DNA of 64,000 nucleotides, from contig NZ_AUJU01000010.1 of NCBI RefSeq assembly GCF_000424385.1, positions 1 to 64,000 of the forward strand. Direction: 5' to 3'. Every line of letters begins with the position of its first letter. Within the stretch, counting starts at the first letter, position 1. The notes under the pieces are model-generated. The model did not search any database. It was given only the letters and a program-made list of their open reading frames with translations, and had not been told where the DNA came from. Made by a program: the position numbers and the translations under genes. This stretch comes from Butyrivibrio sp. LC3010. GTDB taxonomy: Bacteria; Bacillota; Clostridia; Lachnospirales; Lachnospiraceae. Below, in pieces: positions 9,180 through 16,915 of this stretch.

Positions 9180-10489
9180 AAGAAGATGAGAGGGGAAAAA
9201 TGTTTGAAGACCGAAAAATACATTATCTGACTGGACTCCCTAACGCCGGCGGTTATCTGGATGAAATAATAAGAAAAATGAAGGACGGAACCATTCAGAA
9301 CTATACTGCTTTTTATTTCAATCTCAAGGGCTTTGGCAACATCAATCAGAGATATGGAATGGAAAAGGGTGACATGATAATTGTTCGGTTATCCGAGAAG
9401 GTCAAGGATTTTCTTGAGGATGACGAGGTGCTGGGGCATCTTGGTGGTGACAATTTCGTTGCGCTGGTTAAGAAGGAGAGAAAAGAGAAATTTTGTCGTC
9501 TTCTAAACGGAATAGAGATTATTCTGGAAACAGAGGGTCATAGTTATAAACTTCGCATACCTTCTACGATAGGTCTTTGGGATATAAATGATGAATTTAC
9601 AGATCCCGGAGAGACCATAGGAAGGACTTCAATTGCTTTGCAGTACGCAAAGCATATTCAGCATGTTCCCGTGGTGAGCGTAACAGATGCCATGGTTGAG
9701 CGCGTTGCAGTACAAAAATCTGTTTTGCAGAGGTATCAGAGTGCTCTTAGTAACCATGAGTTTCTTGTGTACTATCAGCCAAAGGTTGATTCGAGAAACA
9801 ATATGCTTGTAGGAGCTGAGGGACTTGTGCGCTGGAAACATAAGGGAGAGATGGTATCTCCCGGAATATTTATTCCGCCGCTCGAGACCAATGGAGAGAT
9901 AGTTCTTCTTGATTATTATGTATTGAGAAGAGCATGTACTGATATCAAGAGATGGATTGATGAGGGAATAGAGCCTGTAACTATTTCAGTCAACTTTTCA
10001 AGAAAAGATCTGATGGATCCTGATCTGGCGGAAAACATCGACAGGATCATAACCAATTCCGGAATCGATAAGAAGTTTATCGAGATCGAAGTTACCGAGA
10101 CCGTCGATGAGCAGGAGCACGGAGAACTCGCCAGATTTATAAGTGATCTGGATAGTAGAGGGATTATGACGGCAATCGATGATTTCGGTGCCGGATATTC
10201 ATCACTGGCAACTCTTAGAGAATTCCAGGTTCATACTCTGAAAATAGACCGCTCCTTTATAAATACCGAGGAGTTTTCCTGGAAGGATGAAATAATCCTC
10301 AGAGATATAATCCACATAGCAACAAGCCTTGGAATGGATATTATCACTGAAGGTGTTGAGAGACAGGATCAGATAGATTTTATTAACAAGGTAGGCTGTT
10401 TTGTGATTCAGGGATTTTTCTACGACAGACCCCTGCCCGTTGAGGAGTTTGAGGACAGGCTCCGTAATAAAAAATATGAGAAAAAGTAA
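9176..10489 (+). CDS. GGDNF-EAL protein, probable c-di-GMP phosphodiesterase
   Basis: This 437-aa cytoplasmic protein opposes the cyclase encoded just before it; the genes overlap by ATGA. An internal ATG at 9200 behind GAGAGGGG is an equally good start and would lose only eight residues. Residues ~10-165 are a GGDEF domain whose signature is GGDNF (90-94), so cyclase activity is doubtful; it may bind GTP as a regulatory site. Residues ~185-430 are an EAL domain: EGL instead of EAL around Glu215, but the rest of the metal and catalytic set is visible (SVNFS, EVTET, IDDFGAG, LKIDRSF, TEGVE, QGFFYDRP). It should hydrolyse c-di-GMP. No sensor or membrane part is present. A strong terminator follows. 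Confidence 0.87.
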   Translation: MKEDERGKMFEDRKIHYLTGLPNAGGYLDEIIRKMKDGTIQNYTAFYFNLKGFGNINQRYGMEKGDMIIVRLSEKVKDFLEDDEVLGHLGGDNFVALVKKERKEKFCRLLNGIEIILETEGHSYKLRIPSTIGLWDINDEFTDPGETIGRTSIALQYAKHIQHVPVVSVTDAMVERVAVQKSVLQRYQSALSNHEFLVYYQPKVDSRNNMLVGAEGLVRWKHKGEMVSPGIFIPPLETNGEIVLLDYYVLRRACTDIKRWIDEGIEPVTISVNFSRKDLMDPDLAENIDRIITNSGIDKKFIEIEVTETVDEQEHGELARFISDLDSRGIMTAIDDFGAGYSSLATLREFQVHTLKIDRSFINTEEFSWKDEIILRDIIHIATSLGMDIITEGVERQDQIDFINKVGCFVIQGFFYDRPLPVEEFEDRLRNKKYEKK

Positions 10490-10509
10490 TATTGGATGAC
10501 ATTTTAAAA

Positions 10510-10543
10510 GGACTATGCTTCGTCAAGCATAGTCCCTGTTTTT
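10510..10543 (+). terminator. Intrinsic terminator of the signalling operon
   Basis: A perfect 11-bp stem GGACTATGCTT/AAGCATAGTCC with loop CGTC is followed by CTGTTTTT, 20 nt after the phosphodiesterase stop. It separates the signalling operon from the fatty-acid operon. Confidence 0.85.
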
Positions 10544-10626
10544 ATGTGTTATGTCCCTGGCTCTGTGGACTGATCTTATTGTATCTGACTTGTCGAGCTG
10601 TGGATTTTTGATATTCTGTTTTTTAC

Positions 10627-10791
10627 TTACCAGACGAAGGTAACAGCATTTGCGATATCTTCTGTAATGGTATTGTCTTTAACAAGTTTCTTGAGCCACT
10701 TTTCCAGGTCATCTACTTTGTGATCAGTCTCTATAAAGTGAACATTTTTCCCATTTATATCTTTTGCAAGAAACAATTCATACATATACAT
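10627..10791 (-). CDS. Small 54-residue protein of unknown function
   Basis: A short open frame reads MYMYELFLAK, then DINGKNVHFI, and ends in NAVTFVW. It has a good RBS (GGAGG, complement of 10801-10805) spaced ~9 nt from ATG 10791, which is the main support. The composition is that of a small soluble protein: alternating hydrophobic strand, an amphipathic helix around DDLEKWLKKLV, and a C-terminal strand. No signal peptide or membrane segment is present, and I do not recognise a family. It is transcribed divergently from the fatty-acid operon and convergent with the phosphodiesterase. The interval 10792-11063 holds no other gene; a 9-bp dyad (10974-10982/11027-11035) enclosing a G/A-rich loop lies there. 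Confidence 0.6.
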   Translation of the reverse strand: MYMYELFLAKDINGKNVHFIETDHKVDDLEKWLKKLVKDNTITEDIANAVTFVW

Positions 10792-11063
10792 TGTCCTATT
10801 CCTCCGTCAGTAATAATTATGTTTCATGCGACCGGCCGTTTTGCATGTTCTTTTGTGTGTTCAATAATATTATCGAAGTGGAATTTGGAAAAGTTTATAG
10901 GAAAATAAAATGTTTTTAACTTTCATAAAGCACCGGAAATAGTGAAAAATTGTTCGCAATCAGACAGTTTCAACTAGGCTTAATTATGTTGGTAAATTCA
11001 GAAGGGGACAAGAAAACCACGGAAACTAAGCCTGGACTATAAAAGGTGGCATTCATTACTACG

Positions 11064-11092
11064 TTGACAAACGGAAACTTTAAGGATATTAT
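11064..11092 (+). promoter_or_regulatory. Sigma-A promoter of the fatty-acid operon
   Basis: TTGACA (11064-11069), a 17-bp spacer and TATTAT (11087-11092) form a near-consensus housekeeping promoter 50 nt before acpP. No FapR-type or clear FabT-type palindrome overlaps it; only an imperfect AT-rich stretch (ATTTCAAAGTAATTT) follows the -10. Confidence 0.75.
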
Positions 11093-11142
11093 TTCAAAGT
11101 AATTTAATTAAAAAGAATTTAGTTAAAACGGAGGAAAATAAA

Positions 11143-11370
11143 ATGAGCTTTGAAGAAATTAAGGGACTTATAGCAGAGATTCTTGCAGTAGATGAGGAGA
11201 AGATTACAAAGGAATCAAACCTTATCGATGATCTTGGTGCAGATTCACTCAGCGTTGTTGAGCTTCACATGGAAATCGAGGAGAGACTTGGTGTAAAGAT
11301 TCCTGATGAGGAAGTTGCAAATCTTAAGACAGTTCAGGACGTACTTAACGCAATCGAGGCACATAAATAA
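11143..11370 (+). CDS. acpP: Acyl carrier protein
   Basis: This 75-aa acidic carrier holds growing acyl chains on a phosphopantetheine arm for type II fatty-acid synthesis. The attachment site is Ser35 in the canonical GADSL motif, followed by the recognition helix VVELHMEIEE; length and charge are typical. The RBS GGAGG (11131-11135) is well placed and the gene directly follows the strong promoter at 11064. It is the first gene of the operon acpP-accD-accA-fabH-fabK-fabD-fabG-fabF-fabZ. In many Clostridia acpP sits between fabH and fabK, so its place at the front is an order variant. Confidence 0.97.
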   Translation: MSFEEIKGLIAEILAVDEEKITKESNLIDDLGADSLSVVELHMEIEERLGVKIPDEEVANLKTVQDVLNAIEAHK

Positions 11371-11422
11371 TAAAGTTTCGATGGCAGCGCCTTATGGAAT
11401 AGTTTATAGAGGAGGCAGCAGA

Positions 11423-12274
11423 ATGGGGACTTTTCTTGACTCATTATCCTTTCCTGCAAGAGTAAGGAAGGACATTGGCGAGGTCCTTTTGAAAAAGGAC
11501 AAGGAGCCGGTTTTTATAACATGTAAGGCCTGTAACAGACGAGCTCTGAAACAGGAGTGGAAAAAGAATTATTATGTTTGTCCGGTCTGCGGCAATTACA
11601 GACCGATAGGGGCTTACTACAGACTCTCTATTATACTTGATAAGGGAACTTTCAAAGAGTTGAACGAAGACCTTAAGGCAAAGGATCCCATGGATTTTCC
11701 GGAGTATCAGGATAAATTGAAGCGCCAGACAGAGAAGACCGGACTTCCCGAGGCGGCTGTTACAGCCACCGGGAAAATCAATGGACATAAGGTTGTAACT
11801 ATTGTCCTTGACAGCAGATTTTTCATGGGAAGTATGAGTAGTACCGTAGGGGAAAAGGTCACGAGGGCAGTTGAATATGCAACTGAAAAATGTCTGCCCC
11901 TGATCATCTTTTCAGCCAGCGGAGGAGCCAGGATGCAGGAAGGAATATTCAGCCTTATGCAGATGGCAAAAACTGCGGCAGCTATTGAGGAGTTCAATGC
12001 GGCAGGAGGGCTCTATATCAGCTTCCTGACTCATCCAACGACGGGTGGTGTCACGGCAAGCTTTGCTTCTCTTGGCGACATAACTCTTGCCGAACCCGGA
12101 GCGCTGATAGGCTTTGCAGGTCCCAGGGTAATTGAGCAGACTATCCATAAAAAGCTCCCTAAGGGCTTCCAAAGAAGCGAATATCTGGAGGCTCATGGTT
12201 TTGTTGACAAGATAGTGCCAAGAAGTGAGATGAGGGATACACTGATCCAACTTATAGAGCTGCATTCAAAATGA
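11423..12274 (+). CDS. accD: Acetyl-CoA carboxylase carboxyltransferase subunit beta
   Basis: This 283-aa subunit, with AccA, transfers CO2 from carboxybiotin to acetyl-CoA to give malonyl-CoA. ATG 11423 is chosen because GGAGG (11411-11415) precedes it at 7 nt; the frame stays open upstream into acpP but lacks another RBS. An N-terminal four-Cys zinc ribbon (CKAC...CPVCG) is followed by the crotonase-like carboxyltransferase fold with SASGGARMQEG, TTGGVTASFA and GFAGPRVIEQT. Length is typical. AccB (biotin carrier) and AccC (biotin carboxylase), which complete the enzyme, are not in this window and must be encoded elsewhere. Confidence 0.95.
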   Translation: MGTFLDSLSFPARVRKDIGEVLLKKDKEPVFITCKACNRRALKQEWKKNYYVCPVCGNYRPIGAYYRLSIILDKGTFKELNEDLKAKDPMDFPEYQDKLKRQTEKTGLPEAAVTATGKINGHKVVTIVLDSRFFMGSMSSTVGEKVTRAVEYATEKCLPLIIFSASGGARMQEGIFSLMQMAKTAAAIEEFNAAGGLYISFLTHPTTGGVTASFASLGDITLAEPGALIGFAGPRVIEQTIHKKLPKGFQRSEYLEAHGFVDKIVPRSEMRDTLIQLIELHSK

Positions 12275-12306
12275 GTTTTGTTTTGAGGTGATGGAGGGAT
12301 TAATCC

Positions 12307-13311
12307 ATGATAGAGAAGGTTTTAAAATCAGTAGAAAAACTCGACCGGAAAATATCTGAACTTGAAAAGAAAGCGGCAGGAGAGACGGACGAACTTGTCG
12401 AAACAGCATTTAAATATGACGAGATCCTCGAGGGCATTGAGGATGAGTACGAAGCCTGGGAAGCTCAGGGAATAGAGATAGGCAAGCTTAAAAAAATGCG
12501 TGACTGTCTCCTTTCCGAATGTGAGGAGCTGTCTCCTGATGAAAAGGTTTTTCTTGCCAGACACCCTTTAAGGCCGCACATAGAAGATTTTATAGAGGGA
12601 CTTTTTACAGACTTCTTTGAGCAAAAGGGAGATCACCTCTTTGATGAGGACAAGAGCATATATGGCGGAATTGCCAGATTTCACGGGATACCTGTCACTG
12701 TTCTTGGGCACAGAAAAGGGCATACCGTGGAAGAAAACATGGCCTATAATTTCGGAATGCCTTGCCCGGAGGGCTACAGAAAAGCCTTAAGGCTTATGAA
12801 TCAGGCAGAAAAATTCGGGAGACCGATCATTACCTTTATAGATACTCCCGGAGCATATCCGGGGCTTGAGGCTGAGGAGCATGGTCAGGGTGAGGCGATT
12901 GCAATGAACCTTGCCAAGATGAGTCAGTTCCATGTGCCGATCATAGCCGTTGTCACAGGTGAAGGCAATTCCGGAGGAGCTCTGGCGATAGGCGTTGCCA
13001 ACAAGATTCTTATGCTGGAGAACGCAGTCTATTCAATTCTCAGTCCTGAGGGCTTTGCAAGTATTCTCTGGAAGGATGCTGACAGACACAAGGAAGCATG
13101 CAAGCTTATGAAGCTTACAGCGGCTGATCTCCTTAAGGACGGTGTTGCCGATTGCGTTATAAAAGAGCCTGTCGGCGGTGCCCAGAGGGATTATAAGGAA
13201 GTGTTTAAAAACCTTGATAAGGAGCTTTATTCCAATCTGAAAGAGCTTATGGCACTGTCACCCTCCGGATGTAAGAAAAACAGACAGATGAAGTACAGGA
13301 AGATTGGATAA
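12307..13311 (+). CDS. accA: Acetyl-CoA carboxylase carboxyltransferase subunit alpha
   Basis: This 334-aa partner of AccD in the carboxyltransferase heterotetramer has an N-terminal helical region with coiled-coil character (~1-60). The crotonase-like domain follows: ARHPLRPH, IYGGIARF, GHRKGH, FIDTPGAYPG, VVTGEGNSGGALAIG and YSILSPEGFASILW, all family hallmarks. A TAATCC gap with GGAGG near 12293 supports the ATG at 12307. It is followed after 5 nt by fabH, so the two are almost certainly co-transcribed. Confidence 0.95.
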   Translation: MIEKVLKSVEKLDRKISELEKKAAGETDELVETAFKYDEILEGIEDEYEAWEAQGIEIGKLKKMRDCLLSECEELSPDEKVFLARHPLRPHIEDFIEGLFTDFFEQKGDHLFDEDKSIYGGIARFHGIPVTVLGHRKGHTVEENMAYNFGMPCPEGYRKALRLMNQAEKFGRPIITFIDTPGAYPGLEAEEHGQGEAIAMNLAKMSQFHVPIIAVVTGEGNSGGALAIGVANKILMLENAVYSILSPEGFASILWKDADRHKEACKLMKLTAADLLKDGVADCVIKEPVGGAQRDYKEVFKNLDKELYSNLKELMALSPSGCKKNRQMKYRKIG

Positions 13312-13316
13312 GAGGG

Positions 13317-14264
13317 ATGAAAAATATTGAAATATTGGGAACTGGAAGAGCGATTCCTTCAAAAGTCGTAACCAATGATGATCTTGCCAAAATAGTTGAG
13401 ACAAGTGATGAGTGGATTACTACCAGGACCGGTATCAGGCAGAGATATTTCTGTGATGAAAATGAGAGTGCGGACAAACTTGCGATAAAGGCAGCATGTA
13501 AAGCGATAGAGTCCTCGGGACTTAATGCACAGGATATAGGAGTATGTATATGTGCAACACTTTCAGGAGATTATGCAACGCCAAGTATGGCATGCATGGT
13601 TCAGAGGGAGCTGGGGCTTAGGGAAAACATCGCAAGCTTTGATATAAATGCAGCCTGCAGCGGTTTTCTGTACGGGCTTGAAGTTGCCAGAGGGATGCTA
13701 AATGGATCTTTAGAAAAATACGCTCTTGTAGTTGGATGTGAGCAGCTGTCCAGATTACTTGATATGACTGACCGTTCCACCTGTGTTCTCTTTGGAGACG
13801 GTGCGGGAGCAGCAGTTGTAAGGCTCTCGGAGGATGCGCCTTATGCCTCAACTTTAGGGGCAAGAGGCGGATATGAAATTCTTGCAGAGGGACCCGGAAA
13901 AGAACCAAGCCACATAAAAATGCAGGGGCAGGATGTTTTTAAATTTGCAACATCAATTATTCCTCTGTGTATAAAGGAGCTTGAAGAAAAGAGCGGATAT
14001 TCTTCCGGTGATGTCAGTAAGGTGATATGTCATCAGGCAAATGAAAGAATTATCGATTTTGTTGTCAGAAGGATGAAGGCTGATCCGGACAGATTTTACA
14101 AAAACATGGACCGTTATGGCAACACAAGTGCTGCTTCAGTGCCGATAGCACTTGATGAACTTGCAGAAAGCGGACAGCTAAGTAGTGGGGATCTTTTAAT
14201 GCTGGTCGGTTTTGGTGGAGGACTTACATGGGCAGGAGCGCTCATACGATATGCCGGAAGATAG
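13317..14264 (+). CDS. fabH: Beta-ketoacyl-ACP synthase III
   Basis: This 315-aa condensing enzyme starts fatty-acid chains by joining an acyl-CoA primer to malonyl-ACP. The catalytic triad is visible: Cys114 in NAACSGFLYG, His239 in ICHQANERI and Asn269 in GNTSAAS. The N-terminal GTGRAIP and WITTRTGI motifs are typical, as is the C-terminal VGFGGGLTWAG. The primer preference (straight or branched) cannot be told from the sequence. Only 5 nt separate it from accA, and 23 nt from fabK. Confidence 0.96.
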   Translation: MKNIEILGTGRAIPSKVVTNDDLAKIVETSDEWITTRTGIRQRYFCDENESADKLAIKAACKAIESSGLNAQDIGVCICATLSGDYATPSMACMVQRELGLRENIASFDINAACSGFLYGLEVARGMLNGSLEKYALVVGCEQLSRLLDMTDRSTCVLFGDGAGAAVVRLSEDAPYASTLGARGGYEILAEGPGKEPSHIKMQGQDVFKFATSIIPLCIKELEEKSGYSSGDVSKVICHQANERIIDFVVRRMKADPDRFYKNMDRYGNTSAASVPIALDELAESGQLSSGDLLMLVGFGGGLTWAGALIRYAGR

Positions 14265-14287
14265 TGCAGTATCGGTGTTAATAGAGG

Positions 14288-15199
14288 ATGAATGAAAAAA
14301 TGAAAAAGATTAACGAAATACTCGGAACGGAATTTCCCATAATCCAGGGAGGCATGGCTAACATTGCCACCGGATCTTTTGCAGCAGCATGTTCAAACGC
14401 AGGAGCGCTTGGAATTATAGGTGTAGGCGGTATGACCCCCAAGATGCTAAGAGATGAGATCAGGATCTGCAAGAGCAAAACAGATAAGCCTTTTGGTGTA
14501 AATATAATGCTCATGCATCCTGACGCAGACGAATTTGCTGACATTGTGGTGGAGGAAAAGGTAAAGGTTGTCACAACCGGTGCAGGAAATCCTGCAAAGT
14601 ACATGGACAAATGGAAGGCAGCAGGAATCATTGTGATTCCGGTAGTTGCGGCACCTATACTTGCAAAGGCTCTTGAGAAATGCGGAGCGGATATGATAAT
14701 CGCTGAAGGCTGTGAGAGTGGTGGACACATCGGAGAGATGACCACAATGACTCTGGTTCCGCAGACCGTTGATTCGGTAAACATTCCTGTTATTGCAGCA
14801 GGCGGTATTGCGGATGGCAGACAGGTTAAGGCGGCATATGCACTTGGAGCCAGCGGCATTCAGGTCGGAACATGTCTTCTTGCCAGTGATGAATGTCCTA
14901 TTCATGAGAATTATAAAAAGGCGGTCATCAAGGCGAAGGGAACAGATGCTATCGTCACAGGAAGAATCGGTGGAACACCGGTAAGAATCCTTAAAAACAA
15001 GATGAGCCGTGAATACATTAAGCAGGAAAAGGCAGGAGCTGATCTTTTAGAGCTTGAGAAATTTACACTTGGAAGTCTTAGAAGAGCGGTTTTTGAAGGA
15101 GATACCGAAACCGGAAGTCTCATGGCAGGACAGACTTGCGGACAGGTCAAGGAAATCAGGCCTTTGAGAAAAATTTTTGAGGAGCTAGTAAGAGAATGA
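14288..15199 (+). CDS. fabK: FMN-dependent enoyl-ACP reductase II
   Basis: This ~303-aa flavoprotein of the nitronate monooxygenase/FabK family reduces enoyl-ACP at the end of each elongation cycle, replacing FabI. Cues are PIIQGGMANIATG at the N-terminus, GVNIMLMHPD, EGCESGGHIGEM and IAAGGIADGRQV followed by GASGIQVGT (FMN phosphate loop). The start is uncertain: ATG 14288 directly abuts GAGG, while ATG 14300 lies 12 nt from it. No fabI is present in the window, so FabK is probably the main enoyl reductase, which would predict triclosan insensitivity. The stop overlaps the fabD start (ATGA). Confidence 0.93.
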   Translation: MNEKMKKINEILGTEFPIIQGGMANIATGSFAAACSNAGALGIIGVGGMTPKMLRDEIRICKSKTDKPFGVNIMLMHPDADEFADIVVEEKVKVVTTGAGNPAKYMDKWKAAGIIVIPVVAAPILAKALEKCGADMIIAEGCESGGHIGEMTTMTLVPQTVDSVNIPVIAAGGIADGRQVKAAYALGASGIQVGTCLLASDECPIHENYKKAVIKAKGTDAIVTGRIGGTPVRILKNKMSREYIKQEKAGADLLELEKFTLGSLRRAVFEGDTETGSLMAGQTCGQVKEIRPLRKIFEELVRE

Positions 15200-16134
15200 A
15201 AACAGCATTTTTATATGCGGGACAGGGGAGCCAGCATAAGGGAATGGGCGAGGATCTTTACCGCGATTTTGAGGAATTCAGAGAGATTTTTGATAAGGCG
15301 GAGCTGTCTTTTGACCTTAAAAAGATGTGTTTTGAGGATCCTGATGAGGAGCTTAGTCTTACAAAATATACCCAGCCCTGCATGGTTGCTTTTGCCTCCG
15401 GTGTAACAGCGATTTTGAATAAAAGGGGAATAAAACCTGACTATCTTGCAGGCTTATCTCTGGGAGAGTATTCAGCACTTGAAGCTTCAGGAGTATGGGA
15501 TGCAAAGACTGCAATTGATCTGGCAGCCTTCAGAGGAGAAGCCATGACAAAGGCAGCAGAGGGTGTTGAGTCAAAAATGGCAGCAGTGATCGGCATTTCC
15601 AGAGATAAGCTTCAGGAATCAGTTGATGAAGCATCTTCAGTTGGAGTCGTATCCATTTGTAACGACAACTGCCCGGGACAGATCGTAATCGGCGGTGAAA
15701 AGGCTGCGGTTGATAAGGCAGTAGAACTCGCCAAGGAAAATGGCGCAAAAAGATGCATGTATCTTAATGTCAGTGGCCCTTTTCATACCAAATTCATGAC
15801 TCCTGCGGGAGACGCATTGAAGGAATACTTTGAAGGAATCACCTTTAATGAAGAGCAGATTCCTGTGGTATTCAATGTCAAGGGAGATGAAAGAAGAAGC
15901 GATGAATCTGTGAAAGAACTTCTTGAAAAACAGGTTCAGAGCGGCGTAAAGATGACTCAGACAATTGAGCATCTGCTTGAAAAGGGTGTAAGACGTTTTG
16001 TTGAAATCGGACCCGGAAAAGCTCTTACAGGCTTTGTAAAGAGAACTGCCAAGGAAAAGAACATTGATGACATCGAGTGTATCACCCTGGAAACTTCTAA
16101 GGATATAGAGGATTTTGTAGCATTAGCTCAGTGA
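15196..16134 (+). CDS. fabD: Malonyl-CoA:ACP transacylase
   Basis: This 312-aa acyltransferase moves malonyl from CoA to ACP to supply extender units. It has the N-terminal AGQGSQHKGMG motif, the nucleophile Ser88 in GLSLGEYSAL, an Arg in FRGEAM, and the His in VSGPFHTKFM that completes the Ser-His pair. Length matches the family. It overlaps fabK by 4 nt, indicating coupled translation. Confidence 0.96.
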   Translation: MKTAFLYAGQGSQHKGMGEDLYRDFEEFREIFDKAELSFDLKKMCFEDPDEELSLTKYTQPCMVAFASGVTAILNKRGIKPDYLAGLSLGEYSALEASGVWDAKTAIDLAAFRGEAMTKAAEGVESKMAAVIGISRDKLQESVDEASSVGVVSICNDNCPGQIVIGGEKAAVDKAVELAKENGAKRCMYLNVSGPFHTKFMTPAGDALKEYFEGITFNEEQIPVVFNVKGDERRSDESVKELLEKQVQSGVKMTQTIEHLLEKGVRRFVEIGPGKALTGFVKRTAKEKNIDDIECITLETSKDIEDFVALAQ

Positions 16135-16158
16135 GATGAATAAGTAGAGGAAACACAA

Positions 16159-16896
16159 ATGGCACGAACAGTAGTTGTAACCGGCGCAAGCCGTGGTATT
16201 GGCAGGGAAATTGCACTGTCATTTTCAGAGAATAAATATAATGTTGTGATTACCTATGCAGGAAACGATGCAGCTGCTGCCGAAGCTGAGCAGCTCTGCA
16301 GAGAAAAAGGTGCTGAGGATGTCGTTCTTTTCAAGGGAGATGTCTCAGATGAAAAATCCTGCAAAGAGCTTGTTCAAAAAGTAGTTGAGAAGTACGGAAG
16401 AATTGACGTGCTCGTAAACAATGCCGGAATCACAAGGGATGGACTTCTTATGAGAATGAGTCCTGAGGATTTTGACAGCGTAGTGTCTACAAACCTAAAG
16501 GGCGCATTTTTGATGAGTAAGCTTGTCACAAAACCCATGATGAAGCAGCGCTATGGAAGAATAATAAATATATCCAGTGTTGTCGGTGTTCACGGAAATG
16601 CGGGACAGGCAAATTACAGTGCAAGCAAAGCAGGACTTATCGGCCTGACAAAGAGCAGCGCAAAAGAACTGGCTTCAAGAAATATTACCGTGAATGCTGT
16701 TGCACCCGGAATGATCGAAACTGACATGACAAATGTGCTGTCAGATGCACAAAAGGATAACATCAATAATTCAATTCCTGCCAAGAGAATGGGAGAGCCC
16801 GGAGACGTGGCGAATGCTGTGCTTTTCCTGGCAGACGAGAAGAGCAGCTATATTACAGGTCAGGTACTTGGAGTCGATGGCGGCATGGGAATGTAA
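16159..16896 (+). CDS. fabG: 3-oxoacyl-ACP reductase
   Basis: This 245-aa NADPH-dependent short-chain dehydrogenase reduces 3-oxoacyl-ACP. The Rossmann motif TGASRGIGREIA, the NNAG motif, and the catalytic Ser-Tyr-Lys set (NISSVVG, then YSASK) are intact. The C-terminal GQVLGVDGGMGM is typical. RBS GAGG near 16147 supports ATG 16159. It lies between fabD and fabF in the usual fab order. Confidence 0.96.
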   Translation: MARTVVVTGASRGIGREIALSFSENKYNVVITYAGNDAAAAEAEQLCREKGAEDVVLFKGDVSDEKSCKELVQKVVEKYGRIDVLVNNAGITRDGLLMRMSPEDFDSVVSTNLKGAFLMSKLVTKPMMKQRYGRIINISSVVGVHGNAGQANYSASKAGLIGLTKSSAKELASRNITVNAVAPGMIETDMTNVLSDAQKDNINNSIPAKRMGEPGDVANAVLFLADEKSSYITGQVLGVDGGMGM

Positions 16897-16915
16897 GTTG
16901 TAAGAAAGGAACGAT

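Noticed and set aside
10720..10908. A 62-codon plus-strand frame before the fab operon
   Set aside because: Mostly antisense to the better supported 54-residue gene at 10627-10791; no RBS.
10974..11035. c-di-GMP riboswitch in front of the fab operon
   Set aside because: The dyad and G/A-rich loop lack the conserved GEMM aptamer sequence blocks; kept only as an unexplained dyad.
11306..11422. Upstream extension of accD into acpP
   Set aside because: It overlaps acpP in another frame; GGAGG before ATG 11423 fixes the start.
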